From the NCBI GenBank assembly GCA_903828145.1, contig CAIKKY010000006.1, positions 124,001 through 188,000 of the forward strand: DNA of 64,000 bases. The letters are read 5' to 3'. Below, one piece after another: positions 8,901-17,538 of the stretch. Source of the DNA: an uncultured Hyphomicrobiales bacterium (GTDB taxonomy: Bacteria; Pseudomonadota; Alphaproteobacteria; Rhizobiales; Devosiaceae). Position numbers and translations under genes: made by a program. Each line of letters begins with the position of its first letter. Within the stretch, counting starts at the first letter, position 1. The notes under the pieces were generated by a model, which made no database searches, was not told the origin of the DNA, and was given only the letters and a program-made list of their open reading frames with translations.

Positions 8901-9312
8901 TGACCCTGCCAAAGGCGAGATAACGGTCGGTGATGGCCGGTTCGGCCCCGTCACGCCTGAGGTCTGGGATTTTGAGGTGTCAGACCTCAAGGTCGTGCAG
9001 TCGTGGCTCCGCTATCGGATGAAAAAGGGAGAGGCGAAAAAATCTTCGCCGCTGGACGAAATCCGCCCCGAACGGTGGACCGCCCGGATGAGCGATGAAT
9101 TTCTAGAGCTTCTATGGGTTCTGGAAGCCACCCTTGCGATGGAGCCCGAGCTGGCTGCAGTTTTAGACAAGGCTGTCTCCGGCCCCTGTTTTGCTGCATC
9201 CGACCTGCCGCAGCCGACGGCAGAGGAACGGAGGCCGCCCGGAACCTTCAGTGCCGCTGGCGGTCTACTCGAGTTAATGGGAATAGACGAAGACGAAGAC
9301 TACGAAGACTAA
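5953..9312 (+). CDS. Type ISP-like restriction-modification protein (nuclease + N6-adenine methyltransferase + specificity region)
   Basis: A 1119-residue single-chain enzyme. Residues about 40-160 look like a PD-(D/E)XK nuclease, with D64 in RPDIAIY, then E78 and K80 in YIELKAPG. A helical linker follows. From about residue 320 comes an N6-adenine methyltransferase: YYTPREVV, motif I DPAVGTGTY at 362, motif IV NPPY at 493. The remaining 500 residues fit the target-recognition region of type ISP enzymes. Classical type ISP proteins (about 1500 aa) also carry a RecA-like translocase between nuclease and methylase; no Walker A or DEAD motif is visible here. Start: ATG 5953 or GTG 5950, after GGGGTAGG. 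Codon choice is less GC-biased than in neighbouring genes and no partner genes are present, so recent acquisition is likely. Confidence 0.85.
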   Translation: MDLATLEAFADALKAKFALPGAASPEDQLKPAVADLLKAAGASYGLTVETRTETHLSEHKVRPDIAIYVGGLICGYIELKAPGLGADAPRLTGKHNKEQWAKLKGLPNLIYTDGRNWALYRSGDRPDGQPIVPLRDDPTTKGKAAVKQADADGLERLFRDFLGWTPSVPHTPPGLAKYLAPLSRFLRSEVEAALEVPGSAVELLANEWRQFFFPNSDNAKFADAYAQTVTYAMLLARLSGAVKLDPVEAAKTLDKNNGLLARTLELLGQKEAKAELSVGFEMLQRSLEALDPHDFMKSKPDLWLYFYEDFLAAYDPKLRKDYGVYYTPREVVELQVRLASELLEKRFGKKLGFADDGVVFLDPAVGTGTYPVAAVKHGLEKVRARSGPGAVPARARQMAENMHGFEVLVGPYAVAHLRLTQALEGAMNEEKVVGGDPEEKLGKKLNIYLADTLESPNAAPPGGLTLTYRALTAEHEAARKVKQGGDILVCLGNPPYDRQQIDFGDEATQRKGGWVRFGDQVKGAAKQEEQGQRAIFKDFTDPASKAGAGVHLKNLYNDYVYFWRWALWRLFEQQNRGGIVTFITASSYLTGPGFVGVREVMRRTFDELWIIDLGGDNLGTRKTPNVFNIQTPVAIAVGVRAAKPAPDKPAKVRYAKIEGVTREAKLAQLETVDDFAGFAWRECPDEWHKPFLPMGAGDFFEWPLIANLFPFQRSGSMFGRAWPVAENAATLHARWSKLIATPLADKEKAFHNNNYRSVQRGYPHHRTRVQLPPISGLTAKDPVPEVKQYLWRFLDRHFAFEDNRVNDRMAGLLWDMASDRQIFLMTMSSKVLGAGAGLCVSAAVPDKDAFCGRGGKDVIPLYRDAAGTEPNVTAGLLAALGKEHGSVPSAEDLAAYVYALLGGQSYTKRFWNELETPGPRVPMTKDGAIFANAVKLGRKLIWLHTYAARFQDATQGDQVSNGEATTIKGVSSAPAQYPAKFAYDPAKGEITVGDGRFGPVTPEVWDFEVSDLKVVQSWLRYRMKKGEAKKSSPLDEIRPERWTARMSDEFLELLWVLEATLAMEPELAAVLDKAVSGPCFAASDLPQPTAEERRPPGTFSAAGGLLELMGIDEDEDYED

Positions 9313-9355
9313 TGCAGTAGCGTCTTGGTCGCTCTGTACATTCACTGATAAAAAA

Positions 9356-9430
<75 letters not shown>

Positions 9431-9558
9431 ATCTGGCGCGGGGCGGGGCCCGTTGGTCGCGGGCGGTTACTGCCACAGGCACTTTTTGAGCGCAACACAA
9501 AAAACTCCGCACCCCCTGCCTCGCGCCGCGCGGGGGGTTCTGCTAGGGAAGGGGCGTG

Positions 9559-9735
9559 ATGCCGATGTCCCGCCCGCCCCGTCCGCCCGACGAGAAGCAA
9601 AGATTAGCCGCAAAGCTGCGCGAGAACCTGGCCCGCCGCAAGGCGCAGGCGCGCGCGCGGGCTACGGCTGATCAGGATGATACGGAAAAGCCCGAGGCGT
9701 TGAAGCCCGCCCCGGCATCGGATAGCAAGGCCTGA
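9559..9735 (+). CDS. Small charged protein preceding murA
   Basis: A 58-residue ORF from ATG 9559, with the strong ribosome binding sequence AGGGAAGGGG upstream, to TGA at 9733-9735. It is highly basic in its first half (KQRLAAKLRENLARRKAQARARA) and acidic/proline-rich at the end. Small arginine-rich proteins directly upstream of murA are common in Rhizobiales; their role is unknown. It is 36 nt before murA and probably co-transcribed. Confidence 0.65.
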   Translation: MPMSRPPRPPDEKQRLAAKLRENLARRKAQARARATADQDDTEKPEALKPAPASDSKA

Positions 9736-9771
9736 TCCGGGGCTGTTCGGGCCGGATAGAATCGGGGGCAT

Positions 9772-11058
9772 ATGGATCGCATTCGGCTGGTTGGCGGCAA
9801 TTCGCTTTTGGGCGAAATTCCGATTTCGGGCGCGAAAAACGCGGCCCTGCCGCTGATGATCGCCTCGCTGCTCACAGCCGAACCGCTGGTGCTCGAAAAT
9901 GTGCCGCGGCTGGCCGATGTGAATCAGCTCGAAAAGATTCTCGAAAATCACGGCGTCGATATTGCCGTCACCGGGCGGCGCGCGCTGCAGCACGAGGGTC
10001 AGCGCATGACCCTGCAGGCGGCCGAAATCGTGGATACCACCGCCCCTTATGAGCTGGTCTCCACCATGCGGGCCAGCTTCTGGGTGATCGGGCCGCTGTT
10101 GGCGCGGGCGGGCGAGGCGCGGGTGTCGCTGCCCGGCGGCTGCGCCATTGGCACGCGGCCGGTCGATCTGTTCCTGTATGGCCTCAAGCAATTGGGCGCC
10201 GAAATTGATATCGACGAGGGCTATGTCGTGGCCCGCGCGCCGAAGGGCGGGCTGAAAGGCGGCCATGTGGTGTTCCCCAAGGTCACCGTGGGCGCCACCC
10301 ATGTGCTGATGATGGCCGCCACCCTCGCCAACGGCACGACCGTGATCGACAATGCGGCCACCGAACCGGAAGTGACCGATCTGGCCGAATGCCTCGTAAA
10401 AATGGGCGCAAAGATCGCCGGCATTGGCACGCGCCAGCTGGTGATCGAGGGCGTAACGCGCCTGCATGGAGCCACCCACGCCGTGGTGCCTGATCGTATC
10501 GAGACCGGCACCTATGCCATGGCCGCTGCCATGGCCGGGGGCGATGTCACCCTGACCCATGCGCGGGCCGAGCATTTGAGCGCCGCGCTCGATGTGCTGC
10601 GTCAGGCCGGGGTTTCGGTCGATGACACGCCGAAGGGCCTCCGCATTCGCCGCAACGGCAACGGGCTGATGGCGGTGGATGTGGAAACGCAGCCCTTCCC
10701 GGGCTTTCCCACCGATTTGCAGGCGCAGTTCATGGCGCTGATGACCCGCGCCGAGGGCACATCGCGCATCCGCGAGACGATTTTTGAAAACCGCTACATG
10801 CATGTGGCCGAACTCCTGCGCTTTGGCGCCGACATCAAGGTTGATGGCCAGGTGGCAACCGTCACCGGCGTACCGCAGCTGAAGGGCGCACAGGTCATGG
10901 CCACCGATCTGCGGGCCTCGGTGTCGCTGGTGATCGCCGGCCTCGCGGCGCGCGGCGAAACCATGGTCAACCGCATCTATCACCTCGATCGCGGTTTCGA
11001 GCGGCTCGAAGACAAGCTGAAGGCCTGCGGCGCCGAAATCGAGCGTGTCACGGGCTAA
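9772..11058 (+). CDS. murA: UDP-N-acetylglucosamine 1-carboxyvinyltransferase
   Basis: A 428-residue EPSP-synthase-fold enzyme that transfers enolpyruvate from PEP to UDP-GlcNAc, the first committed step of peptidoglycan synthesis in the cytoplasm. Substrate-binding SGAKNAALP occurs near residue 20, and the PEP-binding, fosfomycin-sensitive cysteine is present at residue 124 in [31 protein letters not shown] near the C-terminus is also canonical. The length is normal for MurA. The Cys rather than Asp predicts sensitivity to fosfomycin. Confidence 0.96.
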   Translation: MDRIRLVGGNSLLGEIPISGAKNAALPLMIASLLTAEPLVLENVPRLADVNQLEKILENHGVDIAVTGRRALQHEGQRMTLQAAEIVDTTAPYELVSTMRASFWVIGPLLARAGEARVSLPGGCAIGTRPVDLFLYGLKQLGAEIDIDEGYVVARAPKGGLKGGHVVFPKVTVGATHVLMMAATLANGTTVIDNAATEPEVTDLAECLVKMGAKIAGIGTRQLVIEGVTRLHGATHAVVPDRIETGTYAMAAAMAGGDVTLTHARAEHLSAALDVLRQAGVSVDDTPKGLRIRRNGNGLMAVDVETQPFPGFPTDLQAQFMALMTRAEGTSRIRETIFENRYMHVAELLRFGADIKVDGQVATVTGVPQLKGAQVMATDLRASVSLVIAGLAARGETMVNRIYHLDRGFERLEDKLKACGAEIERVTG

Positions 11059-11061
11059 GCC

Positions 11062-11496
11062 TCAGGCCGCCCTCTCATCAGGGAAACAGCCGTCGACCCG
11101 AAGCTCGGCCCCAAGCGCCTTATAGGCGGCCTCGATCTGCTGCAGGGTGGATTTATGCGTGAGGCGGAACAGCCGGTCCACCTGTTCGCGCTGCCAGCCG
11201 AGCCGCCGCATCAGGTCCGCGCGGGTCAGGCCCCGCGCCCTCAACTGCATGTACAACCCTGCCTTGAGCACGCTCAGCAGCGCAAGATCAACACTGGGGC
11301 CGGGCCCGGGAACCGGGCGGGGCGGGGGAATGTCCAGCGCGTCGGCCATTCGGCCGGCAATGGCCTCTTCAATCGCCAGCCGGCCCCGCTGCAGGGCGTC
11401 GTCCCGGGTTGCCCCAAAGCTCGTGACTTCGGGAAAGTCCGGGCTCGTCACGAGCAGCGTATCGCCGTCTGGCGTCAAGTCCAGCGCGTACCACAT
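11062..11496 (-). CDS. hicB: HicB-type antitoxin with C-terminal HTH
   Basis: A 144-residue protein. The N-terminal half is a HicB partial RNase-H fold (DLTPDGDTLLVTSPDFPEV...DALQRGRLAIEEAI). The C-terminal half is a helix-turn-helix with ARGLTRADLMRRLGW. HicB neutralises the HicA mRNA interferase and represses its own operon. Here the hicA frame immediately upstream carries a premature stop, so this antitoxin is probably orphaned. It converges with murA, 3 nt away. Confidence 0.85.
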   Translation of the reverse strand: MWYALDLTPDGDTLLVTSPDFPEVTSFGATRDDALQRGRLAIEEAIAGRMADALDIPPPRPVPGPGPSVDLALLSVLKAGLYMQLRARGLTRADLMRRLGWQREQVDRLFRLTHKSTLQQIEAAYKALGAELRVDGCFPDERAA

Positions 11497-11497
11497 G

Positions 11498-11692
11498 TCA
11501 CTCTCCCTTCAGTCCCAAGTCCTTCAGGATCTTGTTCACAAGCCCGGTTCCGAGTTCCTTGCCCTGCCCGTGGTAGGGCAACTGCGATCTACGGGTGCCC
11601 CGCATGACGGTGAGGTGTCCGCTTCCGCCCCGATGCGGGACGAACAGGCAGCCTCTCTGGGCAAGGTAACGTCAGAGTTCGGACGCGTTCAT
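11498..11692 (-). pseudogene. hicA: hicA toxin gene disabled by an in-frame TGA
   Basis: On the minus strand from ATG 11692 the frame reads MNASEL, then TGA at 11674-11672, then RYLAQRGC, PHRGGSGHLTV, RRSQLPYHG and GKELGTGLVNKILKDLGL to a stop at 11498. That is a complete HicA double-stranded-RNA-binding-like fold, including the GSGH catalytic histidine region. Only codon 7 is broken; a single base change (for example CGA to TGA) explains it. The stop is 1 nt from the hicB start, so the operon order is the usual hicA-hicB. A downstream restart would remove the first strand and helix and is unlikely to give a toxin. Confidence 0.75.
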
Positions 11693-11705
11693 ATAAAAAG
11701 CATAC

Positions 11706-11721
11706 TCCACAGAAGTGTGGA
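11706..11721. promoter_or_regulatory. Inverted repeat upstream of the hic locus, candidate HicB operator
   Basis: TCCACA and TGTGGA are perfect arms around GAAG, 13 nt upstream of the hicA start. HicB proteins with HTH domains repress from palindromes in this position. No direct proof of binding. Confidence 0.5.
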
Positions 11722-11844
11722 AATCAATGAAAACACGTAGAGACCCGTGCCCGCGCCCCGAAGCTTGCCGCGGGCGGGGCGAGCTTGTAGATCATCGCAA
11801 GGGCCCCCATCTTTGGGGCGACGATAACGGGGCACGACCGGCAC

Positions 11845-12279
11845 ATGACCGATTTGAAGCTCATCGCGCTTGATAGCGAAGATCTCGATATTCTCGCGGC
11901 GCATACGCAGGATGCGACCGTGCGCGTGGGCGATATGGGCTATGCCCGCGCCGACCGCCGCTTTGCGCTCATCATGAACCGCTACGCCTGGGAAGATGAA
12001 CCCTCACGCCCCGCCCGGGCCGGGGTGCGCAAGCGCGCCGGGATGCATTTTGAGCAGGTCGATGCCGTGCGCTTTTCCGGCTTTGATCCCCATGCCGCCG
12101 AAGGCGTGCTGAACCTGCTGACTATCCGCTTTGTGCCCACCGAGGCACCGGCGGGGCGCATTGAGCTGACCTTTGCCGGGGGCGGTGCCATTCACCTGGA
12201 CGTTGAGGTGCTCGAAGCCCGCCTGGCCGATCTGGGCGCGGCCTGGGCGGCGCGGACCAAGCCGGAGCATGCGGCCTGA
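11845..12279 (+). CDS. DUF2948 family protein
   Basis: A 144-residue cytoplasmic protein beginning MTDLKLIALDSEDLDILAAHTQDA, the conserved opening of the alphaproteobacterial DUF2948 family, with the central RRFALIMNRYAWE. These proteins lie next to hisD and murA throughout Rhizobiales but have no known activity. Its stop overlaps the hisD start (TGATG), so translation is probably coupled. Confidence 0.85.
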   Translation: MTDLKLIALDSEDLDILAAHTQDATVRVGDMGYARADRRFALIMNRYAWEDEPSRPARAGVRKRAGMHFEQVDAVRFSGFDPHAAEGVLNLLTIRFVPTEAPAGRIELTFAGGGAIHLDVEVLEARLADLGAAWAARTKPEHAA

Positions 12280-13577
12280 TGCCGGTTTTTCTCGATAGCC
12301 GCGACGCCGATTTTCCGGCGCAGTTCGATGCGCTGCTCAATTCCAAGCGCGAAGCCTCGACCGAAGTTGGCGATGCCGTGGCGGCGATCATTGCCGATGT
12401 GCGCGCTCGCGGCGATGCCGCGCTGCTCGAGTACACGCGCCGCTTCGACCGGCTGGACATCACCGCCGAGGGCCTGGCGTTCAGCGCTGAGGAAATCGCT
12501 GACGCCGTGGCGCGCGTGCCCGCCGAAACGCAGGCGGCCCTTGAGGTGGCCCATGAGCGGATTCGCGCCCACCACGAAAAGCAGCGTCCGGCCGATCATG
12601 TCTATACCGATGCCCTGGGTGTAACGCTGGGCACGATCTGGACGCCCATTGAGGCCGTGGGGCTTTATGTGCCCGGCGGTACGGCGGCCTATCCCTCCTC
12701 GGTGCTGATGAACGCTGTACCGGCCAGGGTTGCCGGTGCCAGCCGCATAGCCATGGTCGTGCCCACGCCTGATGGTGTGGTGAACGATGCCGTGCTGGCC
12801 GCCGCGCACCTTGCAGGCGTCACCGAGATTTACCGCGTGGGCGGCGCGCAGGCTGTCGCCGCGTTGGCCTTTGGCACCCGCACCATTCAGCCGGTGAGCA
12901 AGATCGTCGGGCCCGGCAATGCCTATGTGGCTGCCGCCAAGCGCCAGGTGTTCGGCACGGTGGGCATTGATATGATTGCCGGCCCCTCTGAAGTGCTGGT
13001 GATTGCCGACCGGTCGGCCAACCCGGCCTGGGTCGCGGCCGATCTTCTGGCGCAGGCCGAACATGGCGGCGGCGCCCAGTCGATCCTGATGACCACCGAT
13101 CCGCGTCTCGCCGAAGCCGCCGTGCAGGAGCTGGAGCGGCAGATGAAGCTCCTGCCGCGCGCCGCGATCACCGCCGAGGGGTGGGAGAAGTTCGGCGCCG
13201 TCATCACTGTGCCCGATCTTGACCGCGCCGTTGATCTCGCCAACCGCATCGCCTCCGAGCATGTTGAGCTGGCCGTGGATGACCCGAGGGCGCTCCTGTC
13301 CCGCATCCGCAACGCTGGGGCGATTTTTCTCGGCCACCACACGCCCGAGGCGATTGGCGATTATGTGGGGGGCTCGAACCACGTGCTGCCCACCGCGCGC
13401 TCGGCCAAATTCGCATCCGGGTTGGGCGTTCTCGATTTCATGAAGCGCACCACGGTGCTGGGCTGCGATCCGGGCTCGCTTGCGGCGCTCGCGCCTTCGG
13501 CCGTGGCGCTGGCGCGCGCTGAAGGGCTCGATGCGCATGGCCGCTCGGTATCCATAAGGCTGAATTCCGCACCATGA
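12279..13577 (+). CDS. hisD: Histidinol dehydrogenase
   Basis: A 432-residue enzyme that oxidises L-histidinol to L-histidine in two NAD-dependent steps. It has the family signature GPGNAYVAAAKRQVFG, then GIDMIAGPSEVLVIAD, the zinc-binding region AEHGGGAQS (many homologues have AEHDP here), and the C-terminal GGSNHVLPTARSAKF with SGLGVLDFMKR. It is translationally coupled to the DUF2948 gene before it and overlaps the next gene by 4 nt. The other his genes of the window lie 48 kb away. Confidence 0.96.
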   Translation: MPVFLDSRDADFPAQFDALLNSKREASTEVGDAVAAIIADVRARGDAALLEYTRRFDRLDITAEGLAFSAEEIADAVARVPAETQAALEVAHERIRAHHEKQRPADHVYTDALGVTLGTIWTPIEAVGLYVPGGTAAYPSSVLMNAVPARVAGASRIAMVVPTPDGVVNDAVLAAAHLAGVTEIYRVGGAQAVAALAFGTRTIQPVSKIVGPGNAYVAAAKRQVFGTVGIDMIAGPSEVLVIADRSANPAWVAADLLAQAEHGGGAQSILMTTDPRLAEAAVQELERQMKLLPRAAITAEGWEKFGAVITVPDLDRAVDLANRIASEHVELAVDDPRALLSRIRNAGAIFLGHHTPEAIGDYVGGSNHVLPTARSAKFASGLGVLDFMKRTTVLGCDPGSLAALAPSAVALARAEGLDAHGRSVSIRLNSAP

Positions 13578-14548
13578 GCGCGGCGGGGCGGGTCTTCGAC
13601 AAGGAGAAGGACCGCATCGTTGCGGTGACGCTCGACCCCAATACCATCACCTCGATCAACCCCGACGAGGTGCATGAATGGCGCATCGCGATCTATGATC
13701 TCGTTGAGGACAATGTTTTCGCGCCCGCGCGGGTGAAGGCCGAGGGGCCCTATGCGCTCCATATCTCGATCATCGGCAATTATATCGTGCTCGATGTGCG
13801 CCACCCCGAGACCTATGAGCCTATTGCGGCGCACTATCTGTCCCTCTCGCCGTTCCGACGGCAGATCCGCGACTATTTCCGCATCCGCGACAGCTATTAC
13901 GATGCCATCAAGACCGGCTCGACCTACCAGATCGAAACCGTCGATATGGCACGGCGCGGGCTGCACAACGAGGCGGCCGAGCTGCTGCGCACCCGGCTCG
14001 ATAACAAGCTCGAGATGGATCTCAACACGGCACGGCGGCTGTTCACCCTGATCTGTGCGGTGCAGCCCTTCGCCTCGCGTATCGACGAGCGGGAATCAGA
14101 CCTGCCCACCGTGCTGTTCGTCTGTTCGATGAATTCCGTGCGCTCGCCCATTGCGGCGGCGCTGGCGCGCCGGTTTTTCCCCGGCCGCCTGATCGTCCGG
14201 TCCGCCGGTGTCCGCTCGGGCAAGGCCGATGGCTTTGTGCATGAGGTGATGGAAGAAATCGGCGTCGACATGTCGGTGCACACGCCCCACACCATGGACG
14301 AGCTGGTGGCCAATCACTTTGATCTGGTCATCACGCTCTCCGATGATGCGAAGGCGGCAGTCACGGAACGCGGGCTTGAGACGGGGGCGCTCGAACACTG
14401 GCCCATGCCCGACCCAACCGAAACCGAAGGCAACCGCGAGGCAGTGATCAGCGCCTACCGGCAGTTGCGCGATACGCTGGGCCAGAAGGTGCGGGCGCGC
14501 CTTGATACGCTGCTGCACGCGGGCGGGCGCAGTCCTGAGACGGCATAA
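13574..14548 (+). CDS. UPF0262 protein fused to low-molecular-weight protein tyrosine phosphatase
   Basis: A 324-residue two-part protein. Residues 1-165 are a UPF0262 domain (YLSLSPFRRQIRDYFRIRDS, ETVDMARRGLHNEAAELL, TARRLFTLIC). Residues about 178-320 are a low-molecular-weight phosphatase with the active-site loop C184-SMNSV-R190-S and the general-acid loop MPDPTE. In many Rhizobiales these are two adjacent genes; here no stop or restart separates them. The CX5R loop also occurs in arsenate reductases of this fold, so the substrate (phosphotyrosine or arsenate) is open. The 4-nt overlap with hisD supports one operon. Confidence 0.85.
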   Translation: MSAAGRVFDKEKDRIVAVTLDPNTITSINPDEVHEWRIAIYDLVEDNVFAPARVKAEGPYALHISIIGNYIVLDVRHPETYEPIAAHYLSLSPFRRQIRDYFRIRDSYYDAIKTGSTYQIETVDMARRGLHNEAAELLRTRLDNKLEMDLNTARRLFTLICAVQPFASRIDERESDLPTVLFVCSMNSVRSPIAAALARRFFPGRLIVRSAGVRSGKADGFVHEVMEEIGVDMSVHTPHTMDELVANHFDLVITLSDDAKAAVTERGLETGALEHWPMPDPTETEGNREAVISAYRQLRDTLGQKVRARLDTLLHAGGRSPETA

Positions 14549-14659
14549 AACGGCTTTGGCGCGTGGGCTGTTGAGAAAAGCCGCAAGTTCCAGTATAGCT
14601 CGCCCCGGTCAAGCCTGACATCGGTGGATTTGCCTGTCGGGCCCGTCTCAGGAGAGAGA

Positions 14660-14878
14660 ATGGCTAAGGAAGAAGTGCTCGAGTTTCCGGGCGTTGTCAC
14701 TGAATTGCTGCCCAACGCCACGTTTCGGGTGAAGCTCGAGAACGATCACGAGATTATCGCCCATACCGCGGGCCGCATGCGCAAGAACCGCATCCGGGTG
14801 CTGGCAGGCGATAAGGTGTTGTGCGAAATGACACCCTACGATCTGACCAAGGGCCGCATCACCTACCGCTTCAAGTAA
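14660..14878 (+). CDS. infA: Translation initiation factor IF-1
   Basis: A 72-residue single S1/OB-fold protein, [20 protein letters not shown] through [14 protein letters not shown] to [12 protein letters not shown], the full canonical IF-1. It binds the A site of the 30S subunit during initiation. ATG 14660 follows the ribosome binding site GGAGAGAGA; longer in-frame extensions to 14624 are not needed. Confidence 0.97.
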   Translation: MAKEEVLEFPGVVTELLPNATFRVKLENDHEIIAHTAGRMRKNRIRVLAGDKVLCEMTPYDLTKGRITYRFK

Positions 14879-14925
14879 GCCGGCCGCCTGCCTCAGGGGC
14901 AGGGTGCCGCACCAGGGGGTGCCTC

Positions 14926-15564
14926 ATGGCTGCCAATCGTCCCGAGCTTATTTTGGCCTCCGCCTCGCCGCGGCGGTTGGCGCTTCTGAACCAGATCGGT
15001 GTCGAACCCGAACATCTGGTGCCGGCGCAGATCGATGAGACCCCTGAAAAAAACGAGCTGCCGCGCAAGCTGGCGCAGCGGCTGGCTGACCAGAAGGCCC
15101 AGACAGCGGCGCATAAGGCGCGCGCGCTGGGCCTGCCCGGCAATGCCGTGGTCCTGGGGGCCGATACTGTGGTGGCCGTTGGCCGCCGCATTCTGCCCAA
15201 GGCCGAAACCCTCGACGAGGCCGCGATGTGCCTCAAGCTGCTCTCGGGGCGCGCGCATCGGGTCTTCACCGGGCTGGCGCTGCTCACCCCCTCGGGCGCG
15301 CTTCGGCGCCGCCTCGTCGAATCACGCATCCGCTTCAAGCGCCTGTCGGCCCGCGAAATCGAGGCCTATCTCTCAAGTGCCGAGTGGCGCGACAAGGCAG
15401 GCGGCTACGCCATTCAGGGCATTGCCGGGGCCTTCGTGATGAAGCTCCAGGGCTCTTATTCCGGCGTGGTTGGTCTGCCGCTTTATGAAACGGCAGGACT
15501 TCTGCAAAGCGCGGGCTATCCGGTGAGCTTCAACTGGCTCAACCCTGCGGGCCCGGCCATCTGA
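14926..15564 (+). CDS. maf: Maf-like nucleoside triphosphate pyrophosphatase
   Basis: A 212-residue protein with the Maf signature [10 protein letters not shown] near the N-terminus, then [36 protein letters not shown] and [13 protein letters not shown]. Maf proteins hydrolyse modified or canonical NTPs to NMPs and pyrophosphate (house-cleaning). ATG 14926 is the first start consistent with the conserved N-terminus; an upstream in-frame extension overlaps infA. Its stop overlaps the yacG start. Confidence 0.93.
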   Translation: MAANRPELILASASPRRLALLNQIGVEPEHLVPAQIDETPEKNELPRKLAQRLADQKAQTAAHKARALGLPGNAVVLGADTVVAVGRRILPKAETLDEAAMCLKLLSGRAHRVFTGLALLTPSGALRRRLVESRIRFKRLSAREIEAYLSSAEWRDKAGGYAIQGIAGAFVMKLQGSYSGVVGLPLYETAGLLQSAGYPVSFNWLNPAGPAI

Positions 15565-15776
15565 TGGCGGCGTCTCTGGTCACAGCGGGCCGCCCGTGCC
15601 CCATCTGCACAAAACCGGCGGTGCCTGAGCATGCGCCCTTCTGTTCGGTCCGCTGCGCCGATATTGACCTGCACCGCTGGCTCTCGGGCACCTATGTCAT
15701 CCCCGCCGAACCGGTTGACGATGACGAAGACGCGCTGATCTCGCCCGATGGCGCCGATGACGAAAGCGACCGCTGA
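15564..15776 (+). CDS. yacG: DNA gyrase inhibitor YacG
   Basis: A 70-residue zinc protein with four cysteines arranged as CPICTKP and CSVRCADIDLHRWLSG. The signature YacG fold binds GyrB and inhibits gyrase. The acidic C-terminal tail (DDDEDALISPDGADDES) is common in alphaproteobacterial versions. It is translationally coupled to maf through TGATG. Confidence 0.92.
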   Translation: MAASLVTAGRPCPICTKPAVPEHAPFCSVRCADIDLHRWLSGTYVIPAEPVDDDEDALISPDGADDESDR

Positions 15777-15874
15777 GAAAAACCGGCTGGTCGGCGTGGC
15801 CTGAACAAGATTGCTGCTTGCGCCCGCCTTTTTTGCCCCCTATAAACCGCCCGTTCCGTGGGCCCGCCCACCGG

Positions 15875-15950
15875 GCCCAGATAGCTCAGTTGGTAGAGCA
15901 GCGGATTGAAAATCCGCGTGTCGCTGGTTCGATTCCGGCTCTGGGCACCA
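15875..15950 (+). tRNA. tRNA-Phe (anticodon GAA)
   Basis: A 76-nt cloverleaf: acceptor GCCCAGA / TCTGGGC, D arm GCTCAGTTGGTAGAGC, anticodon stem GCGGA/TCCGC with loop TTGAAAA (GAA), T arm GCTGG TTCGATT CCGGC, encoded CCA. It follows yacG, as in many Rhizobiales. Confidence 0.97.
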
Positions 15951-16023
15951 CTTTTCTCCCTTTACCCGTTAAGAGCCAGCGCAGCGCCAGTGCCGTTTGA
16001 TGCCTGGGGCCATGCCTTGTGCC

Positions 16024-17538
16024 TCAGCGCGCAACGCCCTTGAAGCCATGCCCGAGGATCAGCCTGAACACGGCCAGCGTCTGGCCCCCGCGCGTGGTGG
16101 TGATCTCGCCGAGCGGTTCGGTACTCTGAAAGGCCGGGGCGATGAATTTTTCGCCGTTGCCCGGTTGCACGATGATGATCGCGTCCTCGCCAATGGCGTC
16201 GGGCCGCTGCCAGAAATCATACTGGTCCATGCGCGGGTCCAGCGTCACCACATCGCGGCTGCTGCCCAACTGGAACGCCAGCTTGGAGGCTTCCTGATAG
16301 GTGGGCACGGCGAAAAGCGTCGCGCCGGTTGTTGCGGCGGCGTCGCGGGCGGCGCGGGCGAGCTGGTCCTGCCCAAAGGTGACAACCGCCTCGCGGTCGC
16401 TGAGGCCCAGCGCCAGGGTGAGGGCCGGGGCCGTGACGTAATAGAGGTTGAGCACCGCGATAACGACGAGCCCATAGCCAAGATGCAGGCCCCTGCGCCA
16501 GCCGCGACCGAGCGCGCCGGGCAGGGCCAGCATCAAGGGGAGAAAGCCGATGGTCAGCCAGTGCGGCGCCACCTGCTCGGCAGCGGGAACCCAGAGGCTC
16601 AGGAGCACGAAGGGCAGCATGCCGACGATCGTGACACTCAGCATGAGCCGCCCTGTGGCGCTGGCTTTCGCTCCGCGCGCCACGGCCCACAGCCCGAGCC
16701 CAAGCCCGAGCGGCGACAGGTAGATCAGGCTTTGAGCAAAGAGCCGAACGAGCCCGGCAAGAGCAAAGCCGCGGTCGTGGCTTTCAAAGCGCTCAACGCC
16801 ATGGAGATTGAGCGTCGGAAAGCCGTTCATCACATTCCAGATCAGAACTGGTGACATGAGACACAGGCTGAGCGCCGCCGCGAGATAGAGATGCGGATCA
16901 GCAAACTGGCTGCGCAACCGCTTGCTGCTGACCAGCGTGATCAGAAGTCCGAGCCCGAGCAGTACGGCGGAATATTTGCTGAGCCCCGCGAGGCCGAGAA
17001 ACAGTGCCCCGAGATAGAGGTCTCCGCGCGCGGCGCGCGGCTCTGCCTCAACGAACCGGGCGAAAAACACAAGCGCCAGTGCCGAAAACCCGATCAACGC
17101 ATGATCGGGGTAGGTGAGGATCGATAGCGCGTGAAACACCGGGGTCGCGAGCCAGATGACCAGCGCCCAAAGGAGCAGCGGCCAGTTTGCCCGGTCGCGC
17201 CCGCCAAAGTGGATAAAGAGCGCCAGCACGACGAGGCCAAAGCTCAGAAACGGCATGATATGGGCGCTGAACAGTGTCGAGCCGAACAGCGCGCGCGCCG
17301 CGCCCGACAGCCAGCCCACCATGGGGGCATGGTCGATATAGCTCAGTTGCAGGTGCTCGCCCCAGCCGAAATAATAGGCCTCGTCCATATTGGGTGGCAC
17401 GGTGAGGCCGAACCACACGCGGCTTGCCGTCAACACGGCGAGAAGGATCAGCGGAACCCGGAGCACCGGGTCTGCGAGCCCGGATAGCCCCGTCCTGCCC
17501 CGGTGCGCAGCCGCCCCTGATGTCCCCGGTTTGGTCAC
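16024..17538 (-). CDS. GT39/ArnT-type membrane glycosyltransferase
   Basis: A 504-residue integral membrane protein with about 10-12 hydrophobic segments. The first periplasmic loop carries the catalytic acidic motif PPNMDEAYYFGWG followed by SYIDHAPMVGW, the pattern of the PMT_2/ArnT dolichyl- or undecaprenyl-phosphate-sugar-dependent glycosyltransferases. These transfer sugars from lipid carriers to lipid A, proteins or glycans on the outer face of the inner membrane. It stands alone on the minus strand, facing tRNA-Phe; the acceptor is unknown. Confidence 0.85.
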   Translation of the reverse strand: MTKPGTSGAAAHRGRTGLSGLADPVLRVPLILLAVLTASRVWFGLTVPPNMDEAYYFGWGEHLQLSYIDHAPMVGWLSGAARALFGSTLFSAHIMPFLSFGLVVLALFIHFGGRDRANWPLLLWALVIWLATPVFHALSILTYPDHALIGFSALALVFFARFVEAEPRAARGDLYLGALFLGLAGLSKYSAVLLGLGLLITLVSSKRLRSQFADPHLYLAAALSLCLMSPVLIWNVMNGFPTLNLHGVERFESHDRGFALAGLVRLFAQSLIYLSPLGLGLGLWAVARGAKASATGRLMLSVTIVGMLPFVLLSLWVPAAEQVAPHWLTIGFLPLMLALPGALGRGWRRGLHLGYGLVVIAVLNLYYVTAPALTLALGLSDREAVVTFGQDQLARAARDAAATTGATLFAVPTYQEASKLAFQLGSSRDVVTLDPRMDQYDFWQRPDAIGEDAIIIVQPGNGEKFIAPAFQSTEPLGEITTTRGGQTLAVFRLILGHGFKGVAR

